Below, piece by piece: positions 1 to 8,756 of a DNA stretch of 64,000 nucleotides; the stretch's first letter is position 1, and every line of letters starts with the position of its first letter. The position numbers and the translations under genes are program-made. Under the pieces are notes generated by a model. It searched no databases. It was given only the letters and a program-made list of their open reading frames with translations, and was not told the origin of the DNA. Source of the DNA: Sulfurospirillaceae bacterium (lineage in GTDB: Bacteria > Campylobacterota > Campylobacteria > Campylobacterales > Sulfurospirillaceae); the NCBI GenBank assembly GCA_028684065.1, contig JAQUGO010000003.1, forward strand, positions 246,171 to 310,170, read 5' to 3'.

Positions 1-1
1 T

Positions 2-205
2 ATTGTTCTGTTTATTTTGGGCTCATTTGATCTTATTAGTCTACCTGCAGATGTTTATGGTACGACCAAATTACCGCTTGATTTATCGATGTTAGATTTT
101 GTGTTAATTGTATTAGGAACAAGCCTTATTGTCGGCCTGTCATCGTACTACCCAGCGTATAAAGCAACACAAATTAATGTCCTTGATACGCTGAGAAACG
201 AGTAA
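2..205 (+). CDS. LolC/LolE-type ABC transporter permease, C-terminal fragment
   Basis: This is the last 67 codons of a gene that begins before the window, so 5' partial. The visible part has one long hydrophobic segment (LDFVLIVLGTSLIVGLSSYY) followed by PAYKATQINVLDTLRNE. That layout of a last membrane helix, a YPA-x-KA motif and an LR-x-E tail is typical of FtsX-domain permeases of the LolC/LolE lipoprotein-releasing family. These work in the inner membrane with a LolD-type ATPase to pass lipoproteins to the periplasmic carrier. Family-level assignment is good. The exact member (LolC/E or a MacB-like exporter) cannot be fixed from the fragment. Confidence 0.72.
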   Translation: MVLFILGSFDLISLPADVYGTTKLPLDLSMLDFVLIVLGTSLIVGLSSYYPAYKATQINVLDTLRNE

Positions 206-206
206 G

Positions 207-608
207 TTACATTAGCAATTCTGATGTAACATTAGTATTGTCTTCGACAATTTCTCTGAGTTTTCGAATCAATGTTTCTGAGTTTTCTCCATCATCCGGA
301 TAGGTGACAATATTATCTTGTGCTTCTTGATCCAAAAAGTCTTGAATGCCTGAAAGTAATTCTGTGGCACCATTCCAATCTGTACCTGTCAGCATTACAA
401 CATAGTGGTTTACGTGATTGAAAAGAGCATCTGTTCGACGTAAAATTCTTTGAAAAATTTCTAATGCATCAATCTCTTTTTTATCTTCTAATGTGAAAAA
501 AATAAGAGAGAAGGGAGACTCTTCTTTGAGCCCAAATCGTTCTAATAGAGCGATATGATGATCAATAAGATTAGCAAGATTGATTTTGGAAAAAGTGATG
601 CCTGACAT
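207..608 (-). CDS. Degenerate GGDEF-like small protein
   Basis: A 133-residue soluble protein of unknown function. The start is set at the ATG at 608 because AAGGAG lies six bases upstream; a longer TTG start at 629 would swallow this ribosome site. The C-terminal half resembles the second half of a GGDEF domain: HYVVMLTGTDWNGATEL matches the strand and helix after the active site, and VTYPDDGENSETLIRKL matches the usual TYPDDG-x(2)-AEELL segment. The GGDEF signature itself and the tyrosine-containing C-terminus are missing, so cyclase activity is not expected. It ends one base from the permease stop on the opposite strand. A sensor or protein-interaction role is possible but is inference. 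Confidence 0.7.
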   Translation of the reverse strand: MSGITFSKINLANLIDHHIALLERFGLKEESPFSLIFFTLEDKKEIDALEIFQRILRRTDALFNHVNHYVVMLTGTDWNGATELLSGIQDFLDQEAQDNIVTYPDDGENSETLIRKLREIVEDNTNVTSELLM

Positions 609-652
609 AAATTGCTCCTTATATAGCAAATAACTTTTATAAGAGGCAAAAG

Positions 653-1912
653 TTATTTGGATTGTTTTATGATGCTATTGTACTCTAATGCTTCGATATT
701 TTCAAAGTTGAAATAATTATATCCTTCATTATGCTCATAGGTAAAATCAATTTGGTGAGCTTTAGTAATGTGATAAACGATATAAAGTCCTAATCCAAAG
801 CTATGGTGAGATATTTTTTCTTGAACAAAAGGTTCTAAATAGTGTGATAATTCATATTTTAGAGGCTTTCCTTGACTAATAAATTCAATTTTAGATACAG
901 TTGCTACAATTTTTATTTTTTGATCATTGGAATATTTGATACCATTATCGATAATATTTTTCATAGCCGTTGTAAAAAGCCTAAAGTCTACATGTAAGAC
1001 TAAATCATCTGCAATATCTAATTCAATTTGTGACAGTGGAATCATTGCAACATCAATGGCTTCATCAAGTAAGTCCACCAAGCGATAGGGTTTTACATTT
1101 TTAATGCCTTCACCAGACGTTATTTGTTCAATGGATGCAAATTCATTAATGAGTAATTCTAGCTTTTCAAAAGTGCCAATAAGTCGTTCTTTTTGTTTTC
1201 CCGCGTCAAGCATTTCCGCACTAATACGCCCTTTTGTAATAGGTGTTTTAAGTTCATGCATAATGTTGCGTAAAAAAAGTTGTCTAGAGTGATTCAGTTT
1301 ATTGATTTGTTCAACAGCATTATGAAAAGAATTAGAGACTTGAGAAATTTCATCTTCGCCATCGATTTTACAATTGATATCAAGGTCTCCTTTGGCAAAT
1401 CTATCCATTTGGCGTTTCAGTTTACGCAGTGGTTTAAGCTTTCGAATAGTTAAGATATAAGCAACAATAATAATCAGAAAAACTGCAGCAAAAATCATCT
1501 TAATTAAGTCGTAACGATAAGGCTGATAATCTTCATCTTTGAGAAGTAATGTCGTGTATTTTGTTTCTACAAGTAAGTAATGGTCACTATCGTACCTTAA
1601 AATAGCACTGGTTCCAATGCGATCACTAATTTTTTGAATGATTTGTGCATTCTTGATAATGTATTCTTTTGTAGGCTCATCAGAAATTTCTCGCATTCTA
1701 TAGCCTTGCACTTGCTTTTGTAGTTCGTCATTGGTGATGAAATTATTTAAATGGAAAAGGGTTGCACGTGCAATAATCGAGTATTTATTGTTGAGTTTTT
1801 CTGTATAACTTTGTTTATCGTATTCAAGCAAAAAGAGTAATGCTAAAAAAATACTGGCAATACTGATTGCAAAAATAAAGGTGATGCTGTAAAAGATAGA
1901 AGACTTTGTCAT
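653..1912 (-). CDS. cprS: Sensor histidine kinase CprS (ArsS-like family)
   Basis: Inner-membrane sensor kinase of 419 residues. Membrane segments lie at about 8-29 and 138-156 with a periplasmic sensor region between them, followed by a HAMP-like linker. The phospho-acceptor is H219 in the H-box MHELKTPI. An N-box (NIIDNGIKYS, about 319-328) and a G2 box (FGLGL, 372-376) are present. The usual DxGxG G1 box is not evident; FISQGKPL stands roughly in its place, as is common in the ArsS group. The start codon overlaps the stop of the response regulator (ATGA), so the two are translationally coupled. The assignment to CprS rests on the CprR partner and adjacent htrA, the same order as in C. jejuni, where CprRS controls cell-envelope genes. 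Confidence 0.87.
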   Translation of the reverse strand: MTKSSIFYSITFIFAISIASIFLALLFLLEYDKQSYTEKLNNKYSIIARATLFHLNNFITNDELQKQVQGYRMREISDEPTKEYIIKNAQIIQKISDRIGTSAILRYDSDHYLLVETKYTTLLLKDEDYQPYRYDLIKMIFAAVFLIIIVAYILTIRKLKPLRKLKRQMDRFAKGDLDINCKIDGEDEISQVSNSFHNAVEQINKLNHSRQLFLRNIMHELKTPITKGRISAEMLDAGKQKERLIGTFEKLELLINEFASIEQITSGEGIKNVKPYRLVDLLDEAIDVAMIPLSQIELDIADDLVLHVDFRLFTTAMKNIIDNGIKYSNDQKIKIVATVSKIEFISQGKPLKYELSHYLEPFVQEKISHHSFGLGLYIVYHITKAHQIDFTYEHNEGYNYFNFENIEALEYNSIIKQSK

Positions 1913-2589
1913 TGAAGAAACTTGTATCCTATGCCTCTAATTGCGTGTATATAGGTTGGTTCTTTAGGATTTTCACCTAGTTTATGACGAATCCTTCCAA
2001 TAATAACATCAATACTTTTGTTTGATGTTTCTTCATTAATCGCTTCTATATTGTAAATTAAATCTTCCCTTGAGACAACGCCACCTTCTTTTTTCATTAA
2101 ATAACTCAAAATGCCATACTCAGCAGCCGTAAGAGGCAATACTTTGTCATGCATTGTGATGATCATTTGTGTTTCATTTAAGACTAGATCTTTAGGCCTT
2201 ATGGTAATTGTTTGTGTTGGGATGAGCCCTTGTTGACGTCTTAATAAACTCATAATACGAGCTTGTAATTCTCTTGGATTATAAGGCTTAGGTAAATAAT
2301 CATCTGCTCCATTTTCCAAGGCAGTAACTTTGTCGGTAATATCTGTACGTGCAGAGGATATAATAATAGGAATACTATGTCGTTTCCGTATCTCTTTACA
2401 GACTTCAAGACCATCAAGGCCTGGAAGTGTGAGGTCTAAGATAATCAAATCAAATTTTTGAGTATCTAAAGTAGAAAGGCCAAGATAGGGGTCATCAGCA
2501 GTTGTAATGGCAATTTGGAATTGTTCTAAATACTCTGTCAGAATTTCAGCCAATTCTAAATCATCTTCAATCATTAAAACATGTGTCAT
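1909..2589 (-). CDS. cprR: OmpR-family response regulator CprR
   Basis: 226-residue DNA-binding response regulator. The receiver domain (about 1-120) has the acidic pair E8/D9-D10, phospho-acceptor D52 in LDLTLPG, and the conserved lysine in PKPYNP. A winged-helix Trans_reg_C domain fills about 130-225 (HALxG-type end IHAIRGIGYKFLQ). It is the first gene of the cprR-cprS pair and lies 72 bases downstream of htrA on the same strand, so the three may be co-transcribed. By analogy with C. jejuni it should control envelope-stress genes such as htrA and peb4. Which genes it binds here is not known from sequence alone. Confidence 0.88.
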   Translation of the reverse strand: MTHVLMIEDDLELAEILTEYLEQFQIAITTADDPYLGLSTLDTQKFDLIILDLTLPGLDGLEVCKEIRKRHSIPIIISSARTDITDKVTALENGADDYLPKPYNPRELQARIMSLLRRQQGLIPTQTITIRPKDLVLNETQMIITMHDKVLPLTAAEYGILSYLMKKEGGVVSREDLIYNIEAINEETSNKSIDVIIGRIRHKLGENPKEPTYIHAIRGIGYKFLQ

Positions 2590-2661
2590 AACCCCTCCTT
2601 TTGCCGTATTATACCTAAGTGTGCTTACAAAAAAGCTAAGGAGGAAATTCCTCCTTAGTTC

Positions 2662-4080
2662 TTAGGAAACAACAAGAAGGACAATGAAGTTTTGGCGATT
2701 TACATAAAGACGTTTTTTACTTTTTGCATGTTCTTTAAAGGCAGTGTTTAAATCTTTAAGGGTGACAATGCGTTTTTGTTCTACTTGAATAATCACATCA
2801 CCTTCTCGAAGACCATATGTTTCAGCTTTAGAGTTCACTTTAATATCGGTGATGAGGAGTCCTTCAATATCTCTTGGAATTTGATATTGTGCACGCACTT
2901 TATCGGTAATTTCTACTAATGATAATCCTTCAATCACACTATCGTTTCCAGTAGTAGTTTCTGCACCGCTTTGCTCTGAATCCATTTTGGCTAAAGTTAT
3001 TTTGGTAGATTTATTTTTTTTATCGCGTTCGTATGTTAGTGTAATCGTTTTATTGGGCATAATAGCTGCAATTGTATTTTTTAATTCATTTGAATTTTTA
3101 ATTTTTACACCATCTACTTCAATAATGAGGTCTCCTCGTTGCAAACCTCCTTTTTCAGCAGGAGAATTTTTTTCCACTGACAAAATTAATGAGCCTTGTT
3201 TATTTTCATAGAGCTCCTTAACATCGTTGGTTAAATCAGAAATTGAGACACCAATAAATCCACGTTCTATTTTTCCATGGTTAATCAATGAGAGCGCAAT
3301 TTTTTGAACCATATTAGAAGGAATAGCAAATCCTACACCATTATTACCACCACCTTTTGACAAAATAGCGCTATTGATACCAATGAGTCCACCACGACTA
3401 TCGACGAGAGCACCACCAGAATTACCAGGATTGATAGAAGCATCCGTTTGGATGAAGTTTTCATATTGATTTAACCCTACGTTATTTTTGTTAAGTGCAG
3501 AAATAATCCCTTGTGTAATGGTTTCACCAACACCAAAAGGATTACCTATGGCAAAAACAAGGTCTCCTTCGAGAAGACTTGAAGAGTCACTAAATTTCGC
3601 TACATGCAAAGCTTTTGCTTCAATTTTAACAACGGCTAAATCTGTTTTTGAATCTTCGCCGATAATTTTTGCTTTATATTCTTTTTCATCATTAGGTAAA
3701 GTGACAATGATTTCATCAGCCCCTTCAACAACGTGATTGTTGGTTACGATATAACCATCTTCTGAGATAATAACACCTGAACCGAGTGAGTGCGATTTTC
3801 GTTCTTGGGGTTTCATTTCTGGTAAGCGATTACCAAAAAATTCTTTGAAAAATGGATTCATCATGAGCTCATTAAGTTGCTCATTTTGTTTCGTTTTCTT
3901 GGTTGTTGAAATATTAACCACACTTTGTTTAATCTCTTTGATAGAATTATTATACGAGACGATGACATTTTGTTGTGTTGCATCAATTCTTGGGGCATCT
4001 TTAGGCATTTGTTGAATGTCAACCGATGCACCAAAAAGCATAAATGCCAGTAAAGGTGAAAGAAATAGTGCCTTTTTCAT
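2662..4080 (-). CDS. htrA: Periplasmic serine protease/chaperone HtrA (DegP/DegQ type)
   Basis: 472-residue DegP-like protease that degrades or refolds damaged proteins in the periplasm. A signal peptide (MKKALFLSPLLAFMLFGASV) is followed by a trypsin-like domain with the triad H116 (NNHVV), D147 (KTDLAVV) and S221 (GNSGGAL). Two PDZ domains follow at about 275-365 and 385-472. Length and layout are standard. The start has AAGGAG seven bases upstream. The gene is divergent from cbpA across about 200 bases that hold candidate regulatory repeats, and is followed by cprRS. In Campylobacter and Helicobacter this protein is also secreted and can cleave host junction proteins; whether this applies here is unknown. 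Confidence 0.96.
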   Translation of the reverse strand: MKKALFLSPLLAFMLFGASVDIQQMPKDAPRIDATQQNVIVSYNNSIKEIKQSVVNISTTKKTKQNEQLNELMMNPFFKEFFGNRLPEMKPQERKSHSLGSGVIISEDGYIVTNNHVVEGADEIIVTLPNDEKEYKAKIIGEDSKTDLAVVKIEAKALHVAKFSDSSSLLEGDLVFAIGNPFGVGETITQGIISALNKNNVGLNQYENFIQTDASINPGNSGGALVDSRGGLIGINSAILSKGGGNNGVGFAIPSNMVQKIALSLINHGKIERGFIGVSISDLTNDVKELYENKQGSLILSVEKNSPAEKGGLQRGDLIIEVDGVKIKNSNELKNTIAAIMPNKTITLTYERDKKNKSTKITLAKMDSEQSGAETTTGNDSVIEGLSLVEITDKVRAQYQIPRDIEGLLITDIKVNSKAETYGLREGDVIIQVEQKRIVTLKDLNTAFKEHAKSKKRLYVNRQNFIVLLVVS

Positions 4081-4114
4081 TGGAGCTCCTTGTATTTATT
4101 GGGATAGTAAGTGA

Positions 4115-4171
4115 ATTATAGAAGACAGAATTAAACATAAAGTAAACATTCAGTAAATATTAAGATTTACT
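4115..4171 (-). promoter_or_regulatory. Candidate htrA promoter and upstream repeats
   Basis: On the minus strand a TATAAT lies at 4120-4115, about 35 bases before the htrA start, with no good -35 hexamer. Upstream on the plus strand AGTAAA occurs at 4141 and again at 4152, an 11-base period, with a converging TTTACT at 4166-4171. Helically phased repeats of this sort are typical of OmpR-family binding sites, so CprR is the natural candidate. The -10 call is moderate; the regulator assignment is inference. Confidence 0.4.
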
Positions 4172-4212
4172 GGTGTGAAAATCTATATAAATAAAGCTAA
4201 AATACCTACAAA

Positions 4213-4247
4213 GTTGATTGACCTAGACTAAAGTTTTATGTTATAAT
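4213..4247 (+). promoter_or_regulatory. cbpA promoter with overlapping HAIR-like (HspR) operator
   Basis: A sigma-70 promoter is visible as TTGACC (4218-4223), an 18-base spacer and TATAAT (4242-4247). The sequence GTTGATT, seven bases, ACTAAAG (4213-4233) has the 7-7-7 geometry of the HspR operator HAIR (CTTGAGT-N7-ACTCAAG), matching 5/7 and 6/7 in the arms. It covers the -35 region, so HspR binding would block transcription. The cbpA start is 32 bases after the -10. Confidence 0.7.
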
Positions 4248-4278
4248 CACTATAAATATTAGTAACGAGGGTAACAGT

Positions 4279-5175
4279 ATGAGCAAGAGTTTATACGAGA
4301 CATTGGATGTTTCTTCAGAAGCATCCGCGGATGAAATAAAAAAAGCATATCGTAGGTTAGCACGAAAATTTCATCCCGATATTAACAAAGAATCGGGTGC
4401 TGAAGAGAAATTTAAAGAGATTAATGCTGCCTATGAAATTTTAAGTGATGAACAAAAAAGACGCCAGTATGATCAATATGGTGATAATATGTTTGGTGGC
4501 CAAAATTTCCATGACTTTGCCAACGCTCAAGGCGGTGCAAATTTAGATGATATTTTACGTAGCATCTTTGGCGGAGGAATGGGTGGTGGTGGCTTTAGTG
4601 GTTTTGGTGGGGGGAATACACGAGGATTTGGTGGCTTTAGTAGCGGTGGTTTTGGTGGGGGATTCAATGAACCTGACCTTGATGTTAATGCCAAAATAAC
4701 GATCCCTTTTAATGTTTCAATCTTAGGAGGCAAGCATTCCGTTTCTTACAATGGTGAGAGTTTTGATGTCAAAATTCCAGCTGGCATTAAAAATAATGAA
4801 AAAATGCGCATTAAAGAAAAAGGTAAAGCTTACCAAGGGCATAAGGGCGATTTATTTTTAAGTGTCGAAGTAGCCCCAAGTCCTGAGTATACGAGAGAAG
4901 GCGATGACTTACTGAAAACCATTAATATACCGTTAAAAACAGCACTTTTCGGTGGTAAAGTTGTTGTCGAAACTTTGTATAAAGAGATTACCTTAAAAGT
5001 TAAAAATGATACGAAAAATGGCCAAAAATTTCGTGTTAAAGAGTATGGTGCACTCAATCGCAAAAGCCAAAGTAAGGGTGATTTGTATTTGATAGCCAAT
5101 ATTATACTTCCTGAGCTCTCCACGTTAAGTGGTGATTTAAAAGCCTTAATGGAAGAAAAATTACCAACAGAATAA
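4279..5175 (+). CDS. cbpA: DnaJ-class co-chaperone CbpA
   Basis: 298-residue J-domain protein that delivers substrates to DnaK and stimulates its ATPase. The J domain (about 1-70) carries HPD at 32-34. A glycine/phenylalanine-rich linker (about 75-130) and two substrate-binding beta domains (about 135-290) follow. There is no CXXCXGXG zinc-finger region, which separates CbpA from DnaJ. It is the first gene of the cbpA-hspR unit, 10 bases before hspR, and sits under a HAIR-like operator, so it is probably heat-induced and repressed by HspR. Confidence 0.94.
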   Translation: MSKSLYETLDVSSEASADEIKKAYRRLARKFHPDINKESGAEEKFKEINAAYEILSDEQKRRQYDQYGDNMFGGQNFHDFANAQGGANLDDILRSIFGGGMGGGGFSGFGGGNTRGFGGFSSGGFGGGFNEPDLDVNAKITIPFNVSILGGKHSVSYNGESFDVKIPAGIKNNEKMRIKEKGKAYQGHKGDLFLSVEVAPSPEYTREGDDLLKTINIPLKTALFGGKVVVETLYKEITLKVKNDTKNGQKFRVKEYGALNRKSQSKGDLYLIANIILPELSTLSGDLKALMEEKLPTE

Positions 5176-5185
5176 GGAGATCATT

Positions 5186-5560
5186 ATGCATCACGGATAT
5201 GATGAACCCGTATATTTAATAAGTGTTGTCGCAAAGGTTTTGACCATTCATCCGCAAACTCTACGTCAATATGAACGAGAGGGATTGGTTCGTCCATCAC
5301 GAACCGATGGAAAGATGCGTTTATATTCACAAAGTGATATTGATAAAATTAAGATGATTTTGCGCCTTACTCGTGATTTAGGGGTTAATCTTGCGGGTGT
5401 TGATATTATTATGCAGCTTAAAGAAAAAATTGATGAATATGAAGTATTGATTAGTTCTCTTAAAGTTGAAGTTGATGGACTCTCTAAAAAAAATAACCAA
5501 ACCAAAAATCCTTTAGTCAAACGTAAAAATAGTTATGAGATTATTTTATTTGGTGAGTAA
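5186..5560 (+). CDS. hspR: MerR-family heat-shock repressor HspR
   Basis: 124-residue regulator. The N-terminal MerR winged helix (about 9-75) includes the typical IHPQTLRQYEREGLV recognition region and RLYSQSDI. A predicted coiled-coil dimerisation helix follows, and the C-terminal 20 residues are basic. AAGGAG lies six bases before the ATG. HspR proteins repress major chaperone operons by binding HAIR elements, usually with DnaK or CbpA as co-repressor. HAIR-like sites are visible upstream of cbpA and of hrcA in this window, which fits autoregulation and control of hrcA-grpE-dnaK. Confidence 0.94.
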   Translation: MHHGYDEPVYLISVVAKVLTIHPQTLRQYEREGLVRPSRTDGKMRLYSQSDIDKIKMILRLTRDLGVNLAGVDIIMQLKEKIDEYEVLISSLKVEVDGLSKKNNQTKNPLVKRKNSYEIILFGE

Positions 5561-5562
5561 AA

Positions 5563-7173
5563 ATGGATAATTTACTGGCCATTATTTTGAGTGCAACAGC
5601 CATTGCAACCTTTTTCAATATTATGCTTAAACGTTTTAATATTCCTACAATTATAGGTTATATTATCACGGGGTTTGCCATAGCCTATATCTTTAAGCTT
5701 GGTGGCAATAATGACTCTTTGAATCATATTGCAGAGTTTGGCATTGTTTTTTTAATGTTTACTGTTGGACTTGAATTTTCTATTAAACATTTGATGGGTA
5801 TGAAAAAAGAGGTTTTTCTCAATGGCTTTTTACAAGTGGCAATGGTGGGAGGAATCATATCATTAAGTTCTGAATACTTTTTTGGTATTGAAAAAAAGAG
5901 TGCCATTATCATAGGTTATGCCCTTGCTCTTTCTTCAACCGCAATTGTTCTTAAAATACTCAATGATAGTGGTAATATTCATACGGTTTACGGACGAAAA
6001 GCCTTAGGTATTTTATTGTTTCAAGATATTGCTGTTATCCCTATTTTATTGATGATTAATATTTTTTCATCAGATAGTAGTTCCATTGCTGATTTATTAT
6101 TGCAAACATTTTACAGTGTGTTGATTGTCCTTACTCTTTTATTTGTGATTGGTAAGTATTTTTTAAATCGTTTTTTATCTCTTGTTGTGTGGGCAGATAC
6201 GGAAGAAATCTTTATCGCTTCTGTTTTAATGCTCGTTGTAGGCGCCTCTTTCTTAGCCCATACGTTTGGCTTTTCATACTCACTTGGAGCATTTTTAGCA
6301 GGTATGATGATGGCTGAAACTCAATACAAACATCAAATTGAAGCTGACTTGGTCCCTTTTAGAGATATCTTGTTAGGACTTTTTTTTATGACGGTAGGTA
6401 TGCAGATAGATGTGAGTGTCATTGCACAACATGCACTGGCTATACTTTTATTAGGGTGTACTGTTGTCTTTATAAAAATTGCTGTTGTGTATGTGATTGT
6501 TGTTTTCCAAACGGGAAGTAGACTCGCATTAAAATCAGCTTTAACGATTTGTCAAGGTGGTGAATTTTCATTGGCCATATTAGCATTGGCAAACTCTTCA
6601 AATTTGATTGAGCAAACGATTGCACAAATTTTAATTATTATTGTTGTTCTTTCTATGATTGCGACACCTTTTATTTTAAGAAATATTAAAAATTTAGTTG
6701 ATGCTGTCACTAAAGAGCCTGAAAGTGGTGATTTTATTATTAATTCTTCGGGGATAAAAGGGCATATTATTGTTTGTGGATATGGAAAATTGGGACAAGA
6801 GATTGTCTATCGGCTTAAAAAAATGAATGTGAATTACATCGTATTAGAGCATGATATGTCGTTGGTAAAACTAGGTCAAAGTAGGGAAGAGCCTGTTTAT
6901 TATGGCAATGCGACTGAAAAAAGTATTCTGAAAAAAGCGTTTATTGATGAATGTAAGTCCGTCATTATTGCAATTAATAACGAAAAAAAATTAATTTTAT
7001 TGTGTGAAGTTTTGACATCGTTTGAAAAGCCTATTAAAATCGTTGCAAAAGCCAGTGATTATGATGAAAAGAAGCTTCTCAAAGCCTTACATGTAAACCA
7101 TATCGTTAATGAAGGGCGAGAAGCTGCCAAGGCTCTTTTAAAAGAAGCGCTTGATGAGCCTAGTCCACAATAA
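5563..7173 (+). CDS. kefB: Kef-type K+/H+ antiporter (CPA2) with RCK domain
   Basis: 536-residue inner-membrane transporter. About 12 hydrophobic helices (residues 1-385) form a CPA2 Na+/H+ exchanger domain. A cytoplasmic TrkA-N/RCK domain begins at about 398 with the Rossmann motif IIVCGYGKLGQE and ends near 530. RCK domains gate potassium efflux in response to nucleotides or glutathione adducts. The start is two bases after the hspR stop, so it belongs to the cbpA-hspR transcript, as in C. jejuni (Cj1229-1231). Its 3' end overlaps the convergent hemW by 14 bases. K+ as substrate is inferred from the family; the gene symbol is by synteny. Confidence 0.86.
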   Translation: MDNLLAIILSATAIATFFNIMLKRFNIPTIIGYIITGFAIAYIFKLGGNNDSLNHIAEFGIVFLMFTVGLEFSIKHLMGMKKEVFLNGFLQVAMVGGIISLSSEYFFGIEKKSAIIIGYALALSSTAIVLKILNDSGNIHTVYGRKALGILLFQDIAVIPILLMINIFSSDSSSIADLLLQTFYSVLIVLTLLFVIGKYFLNRFLSLVVWADTEEIFIASVLMLVVGASFLAHTFGFSYSLGAFLAGMMMAETQYKHQIEADLVPFRDILLGLFFMTVGMQIDVSVIAQHALAILLLGCTVVFIKIAVVYVIVVFQTGSRLALKSALTICQGGEFSLAILALANSSNLIEQTIAQILIIIVVLSMIATPFILRNIKNLVDAVTKEPESGDFIINSSGIKGHIIVCGYGKLGQEIVYRLKKMNVNYIVLEHDMSLVKLGQSREEPVYYGNATEKSILKKAFIDECKSVIIAINNEKKLILLCEVLTSFEKPIKIVAKASDYDEKKLLKALHVNHIVNEGREAAKALLKEALDEPSPQ

Positions 7174-8215
7174 AAAGGGCTATCTCATCACTGAGAAAAT
7201 AATCTGGATTATAGACTCGAGTATCCTTACATAGAAGCTTTTTTTCTTCTATCAGAAGGGAGACTTTTTCCTTCTCTTGAGTATTAAATAAAGAAAGTGC
7301 TATCCCAATATTACTACGTGCACCTAAAAAAATCTTCTCAACATGTAAATCATTGTGACTGAGTAATTCTACGTTATGTTCTAAGGGATTATTGATATAC
7401 GTTTCTATTTCTTTGGCGGGATAAAAGCGTTTATTTTCCAAAAAGCCAACAGCGCCTGAGCCAATACCAAGATAGTTTTGATGTTCCCAATAGCCTTTGT
7501 TGTGTACACTTTGGTAGCTTCCAAAATTGGAAATTTCATATTGCGCAAAGCCTGCTTGTATGATATGGGTTACGAAGTCTTTGGCGAGTTTTTCGGAGGT
7601 ATTGACAACATCGGTGCGCTTAAAAAAAGGTGTATTTTCTTCCAGTGTGAGTGCATACGCACTGAGATGATTAATAGGCAGGCTTGAAGCGATATGCAAA
7701 TCCTCTTCCAACAAAGCCATTGTATCAAGTGATGTGCCATAAATCAGGTCTAAAGAGATGTTTTTAATGCCTAAAGTATACGCTTCATGAATAGCGCTCA
7801 GTGCACTTTCTTTCGTATGCGCTCTGCCTAAAAATTTCAACTTTGCATCATTGAAACTTTGTACACCAAAGCTAACACGGTTGATACCAAGGGCTTTCAT
7901 GCCACTTAGCCACTCTTTAGTAGCCGATTGAGGATTGGCTTCCGTGGTTATTTCTGCGTTTTCTGCCAAATAAGGCGTAAGAAGCGCAAAAAAAGGCTCA
8001 TACAAAGATGCTTTGATAGTCGAAGGAGTGCCCCCTCCTATAAATAAAGAAACAATACTTTGCTTTGGTGGAGCAAAGCGCTTTAATTCATATTGTAGTT
8101 GTTCTACAATAGCATGCATGTAGCGTTCTTTAAGGTCAAATTTACCAGTATAGGAATTGAAAGCGCAATAGTGACATTTGCTATCACAAAAGGGAATATG
8201 TAAATACGCGAGCAC
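7160..8215 (-). CDS. hemW: Radical SAM haem chaperone HemW
   Basis: 351-residue radical SAM protein. The [4Fe-4S]-binding CxxxCxxC is formed by C10, C14 and C17 (CDSKCHYC) right at the N-terminus, followed by the SAM-binding GGGTPS motif. It lacks the N-terminal extension of true oxygen-independent coproporphyrinogen oxidase (HemN) and has the HemW length. HemW proteins bind haem and pass it to respiratory enzymes. The gene is often labelled hemN in older annotations. It is divergent from rppH, as in C. jejuni (Cj0580c). Confidence 0.88.
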   Translation of the reverse strand: MLAYLHIPFCDSKCHYCAFNSYTGKFDLKERYMHAIVEQLQYELKRFAPPKQSIVSLFIGGGTPSTIKASLYEPFFALLTPYLAENAEITTEANPQSATKEWLSGMKALGINRVSFGVQSFNDAKLKFLGRAHTKESALSAIHEAYTLGIKNISLDLIYGTSLDTMALLEEDLHIASSLPINHLSAYALTLEENTPFFKRTDVVNTSEKLAKDFVTHIIQAGFAQYEISNFGSYQSVHNKGYWEHQNYLGIGSGAVGFLENKRFYPAKEIETYINNPLEHNVELLSHNDLHVEKIFLGARSNIGIALSLFNTQEKEKVSLLIEEKKLLCKDTRVYNPDYFLSDEIALFIVD

Positions 8216-8284
8216 GAATCTCCTTAGAGAAGTTTAATGACTTTTTGGTTACCATTGTAACAAAAAATTGAGGTAATGAACATT

Positions 8285-8755
8285 ATGGAAGCGCAAAAAC
8301 GGTACAGACCTAATGTAGCTGCTGTTATTGTCTCTGCGCACTATCCTTTTAAATGTCAGCTTTTTATTGCTAGTCGTAACGATATTGCCGATGCCTGGCA
8401 GTTTCCGCAAGGTGGCATAGATGAAGGTGAATCACCAAGAGAAGCCCTTTTTAGAGAGCTACATGAAGAGATTGGTACGCGAGATATTGAAATTATTGGG
8501 GAATATCCTGAATGGCTACAGTATGATTTTCCACAAAAAATAGCTCAAAAAATGTATCCCTTTGATGGTCAAAGACAAAAATATTTTTTAGTGCGTCTTA
8601 AGAAAAATGCTAAAATTAACTTAGCAACCAAAGAGCCAGAATTTACTGAGTATAAATTTGTGACCTTGGATAAAATCTTTGATTTTATTACCTATTTTAA
8701 ACGACCCGTATATAAATTAGTATTAGATTATTTTAAAAAAGAAGGATATCTTTAA
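8285..8755 (+). CDS. rppH: RNA pyrophosphohydrolase RppH (Nudix)
   Basis: 156-residue Nudix hydrolase that removes pyrophosphate from the 5' end of mRNA and so triggers decay; some members also cleave dinucleoside polyphosphates. The Nudix box runs from GGIDEGESPREAL to RELHEEIG and carries the metal-binding glutamates. The ATG at 8285 is preferred over the in-frame ATG at 8276 because GAGG (8270-8273) is then 11 bases away rather than two, and because family members begin close to the YRPNVAAV motif. The stop is one base before lysC, so the two are coupled. Confidence 0.92.
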   Translation: MEAQKRYRPNVAAVIVSAHYPFKCQLFIASRNDIADAWQFPQGGIDEGESPREALFRELHEEIGTRDIEIIGEYPEWLQYDFPQKIAQKMYPFDGQRQKYFLVRLKKNAKINLATKEPEFTEYKFVTLDKIFDFITYFKRPVYKLVLDYFKKEGYL

Positions 8756-8756
8756 G

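Noticed and set aside
4527-4733. Proline-rich reading frame on the minus strand
   Set aside because: It is the complement of the glycine/phenylalanine-rich linker of cbpA; composition alone makes it open.
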